Assembly (NCBI GenBank): GCA_947259865.1 | Contig: CAMYNZ010000001.1 | Span: 1-30,916 of the forward strand | Reading direction: 5' to 3' | DNA length: 30,916 nucleotides | From: an uncultured Desulfobacterales bacterium | GTDB taxonomy: Bacteria > Desulfobacterota > Desulfobacteria > Desulfobacterales > G020354645 | Shown here: positions 15,136 to 23,504 of the stretch, piece by piece | Numbering within the stretch: the stretch's first letter is position 1 | Layout of the letters: each line of letters opens with the position of its first letter | Program-made: the position numbers and the translations under genes | The notes under the pieces: generated by a model | Seen by the model: only the letters and a program-made list of their open reading frames with translations | Database searches by the model: none | What the model was told of the DNA's origin: nothing

Positions 15136-18100
15136 ATGATAGTGACCTGTCCAAAATGTCAAAAAAAATATCGTATTGATCAAAGCCGATATCATGAGGG
15201 CATTAAATTCTTACGCTGTCAGACCTGTGGTGAGACTTTTCGATTCCATCCACCCCCCCCGGAATCTCCCCCAGCAGATTCAAGGCTCCTCGAATTTGAA
15301 TGCAACGGCTGTAATAAGAAATATATTCTTGATAAAAGCATGCTCACCCCCGAAATGACCTCGATTCCCTGCAAAACCTGCGGGCTCTATATCCCCATCG
15401 AAACGGGAAAGGGCGCTGAACCGCAGGAAGAAACCGGCAAAGGGCCGGAGGATGTAATTGAGCCTGAAATTTTATCCTGGTCTTCGCCATCCGGCGGACC
15501 GAGCGAGACTCCTGGCAAACAAAAAAAAGCCATGAACCTTTTTATCGGCGCCTTTATTTCACTTCTGATCATCGCCGGGGTCTATCTGGGTTATACTTTA
15601 TTTTTTAAAAAAGAGGCGATCCCACCGAAATTAGCGCAACCGCCGACAAAAATACCTGAAGCAATGCTTGAAGCCGGACCCCGCCCTTTGATTTACCTGG
15701 AGGTCAATCTGGCAATGCTTCGCAAGCTGGCAGAAAATAATATCCCGGCAGAAAAAAAGGACTTCGGCTACCAGATTGCCGCTGCACTATTCGATTCTCT
15801 GCATCCGGAACGGGGACATTTGTTTTTATACCCGGACCCCAATTATCAGATACTCCCGGTGCTGATGGTGCAAAGCAACCAACGCGCTGGTCTGAAGGAA
15901 GCTCTGATTAAAAAAGGTATCCTGAGCCAATTCCTGGAGCCTGCGGAGGAAGGGACCTATCGAATAAAGGGCGAGGCCGTCACTGCGGCCAAAAAAAGTG
16001 ATTTCCCCATTGATCTTTACCGGATCCGATTTTTCGAAAAATCGGTGGTGTTTGGGCCCACGACACTATCCGAGATATGGGAGGCAGGGGATGGGGCCCT
16101 GTTGTCTTACCGAATTGTTCGGTTTGCAGATCATGTGAGAAAACCGGCAGACCTGGCGGTGATGTCATTTCGCACTGAAGATATCCAGGAGGGATGGGAA
16201 AAAAATATAACCCAATCCCTGGCAAAAGAACCTGATCCACAGGTCGCTATGATTGCAGGCATGGCTGGTAACTTCCTGTCCAGACTAACTGAGCCATTTA
16301 GACAGATCAATTCTCTGGCCCTCGGATTTAAGGTTACGGCGGACGAAGAACGCATTTTAAGTTATGCGCAAGAGTTCCGCAACGGTGTCAACGGTGCCGG
16401 TATTTATAAACAACTAAAGGCAGGAACATGGGAAGACCCTGAAACAGAGGGCCTTGTGCTGAATTTAACGGAACTCCTGAACGATGAGCGTCTGGAGAGT
16501 AACATCAGTTTTGAGAAAAACCGGCTTGCTGTTGAGTTAACGTGGTTTGCAGAAAATGATGAGGGCATATACCGGTCCTTGACTGAAGCCACCATTGGAT
16601 ATTTGTTCGCCCAGAGCATGGGCAGCGGAGAACCGACCAGCGGACCGATCAAGACCCGATATGGAGCCGCACCGAAGCTGGTTGCAAGTGTCGATACCGC
16701 AAAGATAAAAGGCAAATTTCCTGCTGCCGTAACGGGCAGCCTGTTTCCGGGTCATTACTGGCGCATGGGAAACAATCCACGTATGACGCTGGAGTTTGAT
16801 CCGATCGATTTACCCAATGCCGCCCTGGCTGAACTCAACTATGAGATACTGTCAATCGGCGTTCCGGGTGAAAAAAATGTTTTACGCGAAGAAAACAACC
16901 CGGTAAAACAGGCTACGGGCTCTTTTATTTCGCTGCCTGTGGTGAAAGGTATCCGCGGTGAAGATCTGGGAAATGCGAGGATACATTTTAATATGGCTTT
17001 GCCCGTCAAACTGCAAACCTTTAAGTTCAGATCAAATGCTGAAAAAGGAAGCATGAAAAAGGCGGGCAGACTATCGGTTAAGCTCAATCAACTTGAAAAG
17101 GATGTGGCCAGCGTGGCATTTCGGGGGGGAAAATCCTGTCATCTCCATGCTTTTGATAAAACCGGAAAAGCGTTGGCGGGTCTGGAATCAATGGGATCTT
17201 CAACATCCAAATTTTCGCGCTTTCAGGGAATTATCGATACCCTTGAGGTGGTTGTGGTGACAAAAGTTCTGGAGGACTCCTTTGAAATCGAAGTGGATTT
17301 AAACAATGGCAAAGAGCTTGAAATACCTGCCAAACCAGACAATTCCGTGCCGGTGCGTCATGACCGCCGGGAACCGCGCACCTATGCCAATCTTAAGCAG
17401 CAGGACCTGCAAAATATGGCCGTAAAGTGGAACTCAGACAAAAATCTATCCCTGGCCATGCCCAAAAGCCCTGTATTCGGTGATGCACAATGGGAGGCCC
17501 ATTTTTTTGATACCGCCAAACCCGCCCTGCATGCCTGGGACCCCATGCAGATGGGCGAAAAATTCATTGTTTATTTCAGGAAACCCCTCAGCAAAATACC
17601 GGATGCGGCATTTGGCAGGGTGCGTTTGAAACTGTCAACGGGTATCCATCGCATGACCATTTCCAAAAAGACTAAAAATAACCGCACGGTTAAACGTCTG
17701 CCTTCGGGTCAACAGGTTGTTGTAAGCTTTGACAAAAACCAGGTCACCTATAGCACCGGCCAAAACAAGGTCCTTCAAATGGTCGCCTATGACGCCGGCG
17801 GAAAGCGTCTGAAAAGGGGAAAATATGCCCATTCGAGCAAATCGGGCCAGGTGCGTCGTTTCTGGGGTCAGCCCGCAACGGTCGTCCTGGATATCGCAAC
17901 CCGCGAAATTGTGAAAACAATTGATTTTGAATTACAAAATGCCCAAACCGATCGGGCTGCCTATAAAGCGTATAAACAAAAAATCGATCACCAGCGAATA
18001 ATTTTTAATGCTCTTAAGGCCATCGAACGCGCAAGGAGAAAGCAGTATGCCGGTTACGGAGAAACCCTGGCCGGGCTTTACTACATATTTCACAAGAAAA

Positions 18101-18474
18101 AACAGCCATTAAAGCTTATCGACCAGGCCATTGCCCACTCTGATCCGGCCGGTAAATCACGCTTCGGATACAAGCTTAAACCTTATAAAGGTTATCACTT
18201 CTCCTATTTAGCCGGAACCGAGCAAAATGGTATCAAATCAGATTATCAGCGAAATCCAAAGGAAAAAACTTTTTCGTGGCAGAAGGGATCTTTTAAGGCC
18301 ATGACGTATTATCAGCGTCCGGACATTATTGCCCGCCCGGTTGACAACTCCCAACCGACCTTTGTCCTGCTATGGGATGAGGTTTACCAGAAATATCTGA
18401 AGGATCAGCAGTTGAAGCACATACCCCAGAATATCCACACCAGTGATTGGGTCAAAATCCGTTTCATAAACTGA
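15136..18474 (+). CDS. Giant membrane-anchored protein with two N-terminal zinc ribbons
   Basis: A 1112-residue protein. Two MJ0042-type zinc ribbons lie at the N-terminus (C5-x2-C8 with C28-x2-C31, and C56-x2-C59 with C79-x2-C82). A proline- and acid-rich linker follows, then one membrane helix (about 134-157). The remaining 950 residues should be periplasmic. They hold alpha/beta segments without a family I recognise, including a basic stretch near 845-870. The last 120 residues (GLYYIFHKKKQPLKLIDQ, then KGYHFSYLAGTEQNG, then MTYYQRPDI) vaguely recall the C-terminal module of DUF2950 or pilin-like proteins; this is weak. GGGGAG at 15123-15128 sets the start. The 3' end overlaps the convergent lipid kinase by 11 bases. 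Function unknown. Confidence 0.75.
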   Translation: MIVTCPKCQKKYRIDQSRYHEGIKFLRCQTCGETFRFHPPPPESPPADSRLLEFECNGCNKKYILDKSMLTPEMTSIPCKTCGLYIPIETGKGAEPQEETGKGPEDVIEPEILSWSSPSGGPSETPGKQKKAMNLFIGAFISLLIIAGVYLGYTLFFKKEAIPPKLAQPPTKIPEAMLEAGPRPLIYLEVNLAMLRKLAENNIPAEKKDFGYQIAAALFDSLHPERGHLFLYPDPNYQILPVLMVQSNQRAGLKEALIKKGILSQFLEPAEEGTYRIKGEAVTAAKKSDFPIDLYRIRFFEKSVVFGPTTLSEIWEAGDGALLSYRIVRFADHVRKPADLAVMSFRTEDIQEGWEKNITQSLAKEPDPQVAMIAGMAGNFLSRLTEPFRQINSLALGFKVTADEERILSYAQEFRNGVNGAGIYKQLKAGTWEDPETEGLVLNLTELLNDERLESNISFEKNRLAVELTWFAENDEGIYRSLTEATIGYLFAQSMGSGEPTSGPIKTRYGAAPKLVASVDTAKIKGKFPAAVTGSLFPGHYWRMGNNPRMTLEFDPIDLPNAALAELNYEILSIGVPGEKNVLREENNPVKQATGSFISLPVVKGIRGEDLGNARIHFNMALPVKLQTFKFRSNAEKGSMKKAGRLSVKLNQLEKDVASVAFRGGKSCHLHAFDKTGKALAGLESMGSSTSKFSRFQGIIDTLEVVVVTKVLEDSFEIEVDLNNGKELEIPAKPDNSVPVRHDRREPRTYANLKQQDLQNMAVKWNSDKNLSLAMPKSPVFGDAQWEAHFFDTAKPALHAWDPMQMGEKFIVYFRKPLSKIPDAAFGRVRLKLSTGIHRMTISKKTKNNRTVKRLPSGQQVVVSFDKNQVTYSTGQNKVLQMVAYDAGGKRLKRGKYAHSSKSGQVRRFWGQPATVVLDIATREIVKTIDFELQNAQTDRAAYKAYKQKIDHQRIIFNALKAIERARRKQYAGYGETLAGLYYIFHKKKQPLKLIDQAIAHSDPAGKSRFGYKLKPYKGYHFSYLAGTEQNGIKSDYQRNPKEKTFSWQKGSFKAMTYYQRPDIIARPVDNSQPTFVLLWDEVYQKYLKDQQLKHIPQNIHTSDWVKIRFIN

Positions 18475-19354
18475 AATATTGGACACGTCCGGGTAAAACA
18501 TCAATCCGGGTGGGGGTGGTCCCGAATATTTCCCCATCAGGAAGAAGTGTTTTTGCAGGTCGGGTGCGAATGATTGCCGACTTTCCCTTAATAAACCGTA
18601 CGGCCGGATTTAGCCCGTGAATCCCTTTAAAAATTTTCGGAAACGTTGAAATCAGGCTGATCCGGCTCAGCGGCGACACAATGACTGCGTCAAACAGCCC
18701 GTCATCTATTTTAGCGTCAGGCGCCATCAGCATGTCACCACCGGTAAACTTGGAATTGCAGATCTCAACAAAGCAGTTTTCCCCGACGATAACCTCCCCG
18801 TCAATATCCAAATCCATACGGTGGAACGTCAATCCCAGGGTATGATAGAAAACACCGATTACATAGCTGAAATCACCGACCCATTTGAAACGAGCCGCCG
18901 TCCGGGCCACATCAGTTACGAATCCCAGCCCCATAAGATTGACGAAGTAATACTCCTGGTTTTTCTGAGCAAAGCGGCACACATCAACCTTTTTGGTTAC
19001 CTGCCGGGATAGGGCGGCAACCCCGTCTGCGAAGGTAAACACTTGCAAATCTTTACCAAAAGAATTACCCCGTCCGGCCGGGATGATCCCCAAGGGGGGC
19101 AACTGGCCGTCGCCATGATATTTTAATATGCCGTTTAACACGTGATAATTGGTGCCGTCTCCGCCCACCGAAACCAGCGCGTCATATTCCCTGATGGATA
19201 TCTGTTTTATGATCTCTGCGGCGTGTCCGTGGTACCGGGTTAAATACAAATCAAACTTGATCAGGTTCGCGTAGAGCAGTTTTTCCACTGCAGGAATCAA
19301 TTTCCTGGAGTTGGCCTTACCGGAATACGGATTTGCGATCAACGCAATTTTCAC
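18464..19354 (-). CDS. Diacylglycerol/lipid kinase family protein (YegS/DgkB-like)
   Basis: The 296-residue protein shows the diacylglycerol kinase catalytic fold: ANPYSGKANSRK at 7-18, the ATP-binding GGDGT at 64-68, then GIIPAGRGNSFGKDL near 88-103. The C-terminal part carries CNSKFTGGDMLMAPDAKIDDG and a final LPDGE motif, both typical of YegS and sphingosine-kinase-like enzymes. It would phosphorylate a lipid such as diacylglycerol or phosphatidylglycerol at the inner face of the membrane. The start is a GTG at 19354, 19 bases after the stop of the gene before it, so it belongs to a two-gene operon with the macro-domain-like gene. The gene overlaps the end of the convergent 1112-residue protein gene. 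Confidence 0.88.
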   Translation of the reverse strand: MKIALIANPYSGKANSRKLIPAVEKLLYANLIKFDLYLTRYHGHAAEIIKQISIREYDALVSVGGDGTNYHVLNGILKYHGDGQLPPLGIIPAGRGNSFGKDLQVFTFADGVAALSRQVTKKVDVCRFAQKNQEYYFVNLMGLGFVTDVARTAARFKWVGDFSYVIGVFYHTLGLTFHRMDLDIDGEVIVGENCFVEICNSKFTGGDMLMAPDAKIDDGLFDAVIVSPLSRISLISTFPKIFKGIHGLNPAVRFIKGKSAIIRTRPAKTLLPDGEIFGTTPTRIDVLPGRVQYFSL

Positions 19355-19373
19355 TTGTCTCAGATTTTTCCGA

Positions 19374-19952
19374 TTATGTTTCGTTAAGCATGGGCTGCAG
19401 CATATCTATGATTTTAGCGTTGGTCGGTACCGGTGCTATCAGCCACACCCGGCGCAGGTGTTTGAGGGGGGCCTGCAGCAAAGCCTGACTGAAAAGCTCG
19501 GCAAAATGTTGGGGCACCAGTTTGCCGTGTAGGGTGCCGATTAACGGCAAACCGAGCGCCCGAAGTTTTCTGCGCTCAGCTTCGCGAAAGATCGCATTCA
19601 GCGCGCGTTGCACCCATTCCTGCCGGCAGGTCGGATCGTGATTGACATCATGGACGATGGCCAAAAAGCGCATGGGATTTCGACCCTGAACCACGAGACT
19701 GCCAACGGATTTTGGCCGGGCTTTGTGCAAATCGTTCATCAACCGAATCGGATGCTCCGGGAGATCACCGATTTTGGGTTCAGCACTCATGACAAGCCAG
19801 GTATCCTCCTCGAACGCCAGGGCATCGACTTCAAACGGCGCCGAGCTTTGCGGTGCGGCAACGATGCGAATGGGGCCAAACCTTATTCGGCATTGCAGAC
19901 CCCCCTTAATCAACCGGAGCGCGGTCCGTTTGTCTGAATGTTCTATCATCAT
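19374..19952 (-). CDS. Macro-domain-like (ADP-ribose-binding) protein, tentative
   Basis: About 192 residues from an ATG at 19952; an in-frame TTG at 19979 gives a longer form, but neither has a good ribosome binding site. The middle part is macro-domain-like: FLAIVHDVNHDP, then a helix (QRALNAIFREAERRKLRALG), then LPLIGTLHGKLVPQHFAELF, which parallels the 'A.P.LGTG.....' loop that binds ADP-ribose. The key GTG is altered to GTLHG, so binding is not assured. The N-terminal 90 residues are distinct. It precedes the lipid kinase by 19 bases on the same strand. Its job could be ADP-ribose or nucleotide binding, but this is inference. Confidence 0.5.
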   Translation of the reverse strand: MMIEHSDKRTALRLIKGGLQCRIRFGPIRIVAAPQSSAPFEVDALAFEEDTWLVMSAEPKIGDLPEHPIRLMNDLHKARPKSVGSLVVQGRNPMRFLAIVHDVNHDPTCRQEWVQRALNAIFREAERRKLRALGLPLIGTLHGKLVPQHFAELFSQALLQAPLKHLRRVWLIAPVPTNAKIIDMLQPMLNET

Positions 19953-20061
19953 CCCTATTTTATAGTATAGCAGCCACAACAGCCAACCCGGTTTCTATTT
20001 TCCCCTCGAAACTGATTAGAACCTGTGCTAATAAACAAGAACATCAGATACCAGGCACGGC

Positions 20062-20090
20062 TTCATAAAAAATAGCCGTTTCCGTATACA
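20062..20090 (+). promoter_or_regulatory. Weak promoter candidate for the glycyl radical operon
   Basis: TTCATA (20062-20067) and TATACA (20085-20090) are 17 bases apart and fit a sigma-70-type promoter loosely. They lie upstream of the activating-enzyme gene at 20155 and of the palindrome at 20113-20127. Confidence 0.3.
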
Positions 20091-20112
20091 TTTTTCAATC
20101 ATATTACCAGTT

Positions 20113-20127
20113 GTGGTTTGGAACCAC
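20113..20127 (+). promoter_or_regulatory. Palindrome before the glycyl radical operon
   Basis: GTGGTT-TGG-AACCAC is a perfect 6-base inverted repeat with a 3-base spacer, 27 bases before the activase start and about 23 bases downstream of the promoter candidate. It could be an operator or a leader hairpin. Confidence 0.4.
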
Positions 20128-20154
20128 TTTTAACACGGGCACCCAGCCGAAGCA

Positions 20155-21060
20155 ATGCAAACCGGTCTAATTTTTGATATAAAAAGATATGCCATTCACG
20201 ATGGTCCGGGCATCCGGACAACGGTGTTTTTCAAGGGATGCCCGTTTTCATGCTGGTGGTGCCACAATCCCGAAGGCCTTGAAGGCTCACCCCAGGTCTT
20301 GTACAGCAAGGAACGCTGCGTCGGCTGCGGTCACTGCGCCAACCTGTGCCCCTCCGGCGCTTTAAGGCCTGCGCCCGGGGGGGTGGTGTCAGAGCCCGCC
20401 CTTTGCGAGAATTGCGGCACCTGTGCGCTGATCTGCCCGGCTGAAGCCCGCGAGCTTGCCGGCAAATATCTAAGCGTCGCAAACCTGATGGAGATCATCG
20501 AGAAGGATGTTATATTCTACGATGAATCCGGCGGCGGCGTCACCTTTTCCGGAGGAGAGCCACTGCTGCAGGCCAATTTTCTCCTGGAACTCTTAAAGGC
20601 CAGCGGCCGGCGGGATATCCATCGCGCGATAGATACCACCGGCTATGCCGATACCAGCATCCTCATGGAAATCGCTCGTGAAGCAGAATTATTTCTGTTT
20701 GACATAAAACTGATGGACCCCCAAAAACACAAACAATACACCGGTGTCTCCAACCGCAAAATACTTCACAACCTTGAACGACTTGCCCGGGAGACTGTCG
20801 AAATTACCATTCGTATCCCTCTGATTCCGGGTATCAACGATGACGATGAAAACATCACTCGCACCGGCACGTATATTTCCAGGCTCCCGGGAGTCGAAAA
20901 CGTTGATATTTTACCGTATCATGAAGCAGCAAGATATAAGTACTTGAAAATAAACGCTAATTATTATACAAAAAATATTTTGGCGCCTGATGGGGACCGG
21001 TTATCCGCGGTAGCACAGCGGTTGGAAAGCTTTGGTCTGAAGGTTAAGATAGGAGGCTGA
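20155..21060 (+). CDS. Glycyl radical enzyme activating protein (radical SAM), for HypD
   Basis: The 301-residue protein has the radical-SAM cluster motif CxxxCxxC (C29, C33, C36), an inserted dicluster ferredoxin domain (C55, C58, C61, C65 and C84, C87, C90, C94), and SGGEP at 132-136 for SAM binding. This is the architecture of activases for non-PFL glycyl radical enzymes, which place the radical on the C-terminal glycine of their partner. The next gene is that partner. The stop TGA at 21058-21060 overlaps the partner's first ATG, so the two are translationally coupled. The activase start at 20155 has a weak ribosome binding site only. It should work only without oxygen. Confidence 0.93.
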   Translation: MQTGLIFDIKRYAIHDGPGIRTTVFFKGCPFSCWWCHNPEGLEGSPQVLYSKERCVGCGHCANLCPSGALRPAPGGVVSEPALCENCGTCALICPAEARELAGKYLSVANLMEIIEKDVIFYDESGGGVTFSGGEPLLQANFLLELLKASGRRDIHRAIDTTGYADTSILMEIAREAELFLFDIKLMDPQKHKQYTGVSNRKILHNLERLARETVEITIRIPLIPGINDDDENITRTGTYISRLPGVENVDILPYHEAARYKYLKINANYYTKNILAPDGDRLSAVAQRLESFGLKVKIGG

Positions 21061-23426
21061 TGGAAATGAACAAAAGAATTCAAAGACTTCGTAACGCAAG
21101 CTTCAGGGCGGAGCCCTGCATTTCAATTGAACGGGCTGTTCTTGAAACCGAGTTTTACCAGAAGAATTACGGTAAACATTCAGTGCCTGTGACGCGAGCG
21201 CTTTTTTTTAAATATCTGTGTGAAAAGAAAACAATCTATCTGGGAGAGGATGAACTTATCGTCGGTGAACGCGGACCTTTTCCCAAGGCGGTTCCAACGT
21301 ATCCCGAATTGACCTGTCACACCTCGGCAGACCTTAACATATTAGACACCCGGCCCATGACACGCTACAAAATTTCTGAAGAAGATATCACAGGCTACGA
21401 GAAAGTCGTTATTCCTTACTGGCAGGATAGATCCATGCGTGACCGCATTTTCAACCATGTTCCGAAAAATTGGCGGCTGGCATACGAAGCAGGTCTGTTT
21501 ACGGAGTTCATGGAGCAGCGGGCACCGGGACACACGACGCTTGACGGCCTTATCTATCGAAAGGGCATGCTGGATTTCAAGCGTGAAATTACCGAACGTA
21601 TCGGCGCTCTGGATTACCAGAATGACCCCCGGGCGGCTGATAAAGCCCAACAACTCAAAGCCATGGATATCGCCTGTGATGCCGCCATCATATTTGCCGA
21701 ACGTCATGCTGACCTGGCCGATAAAATGGCCAATAAGCAGGCAGATTCACAACGTAAACGCGAACTGAAACGGATTGCGGCCAACTGCCGTTGGGTGCCG
21801 GCCAATGCTCCCCGGAATTTCTGGGAAGCCATCCAAATGTATTGGTTTGTTCATCTGGGAACCATTACCGAACTCAATGGGTGGGATGCCATGAATCCGG
21901 GACACCTGGATCAGCATTTATTTCCATTTTACGAAAAAGAGCTGGCTGAAAAAATACTCGACCGTGAGAAGGCCAAAGAGCTGCTCAGTTGTTTATGGAT
22001 CAAGTTTAACAATCACCCTGCCCCACCCAAGGTGGGCGTTACAGCCCAGGAAAGCGGCACCTACAATGATTTTACCAACATTAATCTCGGCGGCCTTACA
22101 CGCGACGGGGCAGACGGGGTGAACCCGGTTTCTTATCTGATTTTGGAAGTAATAGATGAAATACACCTGCTCCAACCGGGCAGTAACGTCCAGATCAGCG
22201 AAAAAACACCCGATCGCTTCTTAAAAGCCGCATGTCGTATAATTCGCCAGGGATATGGCTATCCCTCGGTCTTTAACACCGAAGCAGTTGTCATGGAACA
22301 GGTGCGCGTCGGAAAGACCATTGAAGACGCCCGGGAAGGGGGTTGCAGCGGTTGTATCGAGACCGGCGCCTTCGGCAAGGAAGCATATATTCTGACCGGT
22401 TATCTTAATGTTCCCAAGCTTCTCGAGCTGGCTCTCAACAACGGCGTTGATCCGTTAAGCGCAAAGCAAGTCGGTCTTACGACCGGTAACCCTTACGGTT
22501 TTAAAGACTTCGACCAACTATACGGGGCCTTTGAAAAACAGCTGCATTATATCGTGAATCTGAAGATTGGCCTCAATAATTATATAGAACGAATATTTGC
22601 TGCGAATGCCCCGGCGCCTTTTCTCTCGGTAGTGATCAGTGATTGTCTTACCAAGGGCCAAGACTACTATGATGGCGGGCCCCGATACAACACGAACTAC
22701 CTCCAATGCTGCGGCATCGGTACAATTACAGACAGCCTCAGCGCAATAAAAAAGCATGTATTTGAGGATCAGACGCTAACGATGAAACAACTGTTGAATA
22801 CGCTGGCCAACAACTTTGAAAATGATGAGGCGCTGCGTCTGTTTTTGCAAAACAAGACACCGTTTTTTGGCAACGATGAAGAGGCAGCCGACACCATCAT
22901 GCAAAAAGTGTATCAATCACTCCTGCAAGCCATCGACGGAAAATCCAACACCAAAGGCGGTCTCTACCATCTAAATATGCTCTCCACCACCTGCCACGTA
23001 TATTTCGGCAAAATGCTGGGAGCATCCGCAAATGGCCGGTTGGCCGGACAGCCCGAATCCGACGGCACATCTCCCTCCCATGGTGCTGATCGTAATGGTC
23101 CGACGGCTGTCATCAGGTCATTGGGCAAAATGGATCAGATAAAATCCGGCGGAACCCTCCTGAATCAGCGGTTTTTACCCAGTATTGTGGAAAGGGAAGA
23201 GGATCTTGAACAACTGGTGCATCTGATCCGAACCTATTTTAAGTTCGGCGGGCACCATATTCAGTTCAATATTGCAGATACAGAAACACTCCGGCAGGCC
23301 CAAAAAAATCCGGCCGAGTACCGCGACTTGTTGGTCCGCGTGGCCGGTTACAGCGATTACTTTGTCGATTTAGACGGGTCCATCCAGCAGGAAATCATCG
23401 ATCGCACCGCGCATGAATCTTTTTGA
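21060..23426 (+). CDS. hypD: Glycyl radical enzyme, probable trans-4-hydroxy-L-proline dehydratase
   Basis: The 788-residue protein has the glycyl radical motif VRVAGYS near the end (G763) and the thiyl cysteine in SGCIETG (C432, with E434). From memory of the C. difficile HypD structure, all listed active-site residues recur with a constant shift of minus two: F150, H158, D276, S332, D337, F338, C432, E434, Y448, T643, G763. HypD uses a radical to dehydrate trans-4-hydroxy-L-proline to 1-pyrroline-5-carboxylate, allowing growth on collagen-derived amino acids. The symbol hypD is also used for an unrelated hydrogenase maturation factor. AGGAGG at 21051-21056 favours the ATG at 21066 (9 bases) over the one at 21060 (3 bases). 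No proC is next door. Diol or choline activity is less likely. Confidence 0.88.
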   Translation: MEMNKRIQRLRNASFRAEPCISIERAVLETEFYQKNYGKHSVPVTRALFFKYLCEKKTIYLGEDELIVGERGPFPKAVPTYPELTCHTSADLNILDTRPMTRYKISEEDITGYEKVVIPYWQDRSMRDRIFNHVPKNWRLAYEAGLFTEFMEQRAPGHTTLDGLIYRKGMLDFKREITERIGALDYQNDPRAADKAQQLKAMDIACDAAIIFAERHADLADKMANKQADSQRKRELKRIAANCRWVPANAPRNFWEAIQMYWFVHLGTITELNGWDAMNPGHLDQHLFPFYEKELAEKILDREKAKELLSCLWIKFNNHPAPPKVGVTAQESGTYNDFTNINLGGLTRDGADGVNPVSYLILEVIDEIHLLQPGSNVQISEKTPDRFLKAACRIIRQGYGYPSVFNTEAVVMEQVRVGKTIEDAREGGCSGCIETGAFGKEAYILTGYLNVPKLLELALNNGVDPLSAKQVGLTTGNPYGFKDFDQLYGAFEKQLHYIVNLKIGLNNYIERIFAANAPAPFLSVVISDCLTKGQDYYDGGPRYNTNYLQCCGIGTITDSLSAIKKHVFEDQTLTMKQLLNTLANNFENDEALRLFLQNKTPFFGNDEEAADTIMQKVYQSLLQAIDGKSNTKGGLYHLNMLSTTCHVYFGKMLGASANGRLAGQPESDGTSPSHGADRNGPTAVIRSLGKMDQIKSGGTLLNQRFLPSIVEREEDLEQLVHLIRTYFKFGGHHIQFNIADTETLRQAQKNPAEYRDLLVRVAGYSDYFVDLDGSIQQEIIDRTAHESF

Positions 23427-23504
23427 GATCGCCGGTATCAGCTGTTCATGAGGATCGAGCCCAGCATACTTTGTTGATTCTCACCCTAATGATCCGATAA
23501 TATA

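Noticed and set aside
21060..23426. Glycyl radical enzyme as pyruvate formate-lyase, choline lyase or isethionate lyase
   Set aside because: It has GCIETG with a single thiyl cysteine (no adjacent double cysteine of PFL) and its active-site residues fit HypD throughout rather than CutC or IslA.
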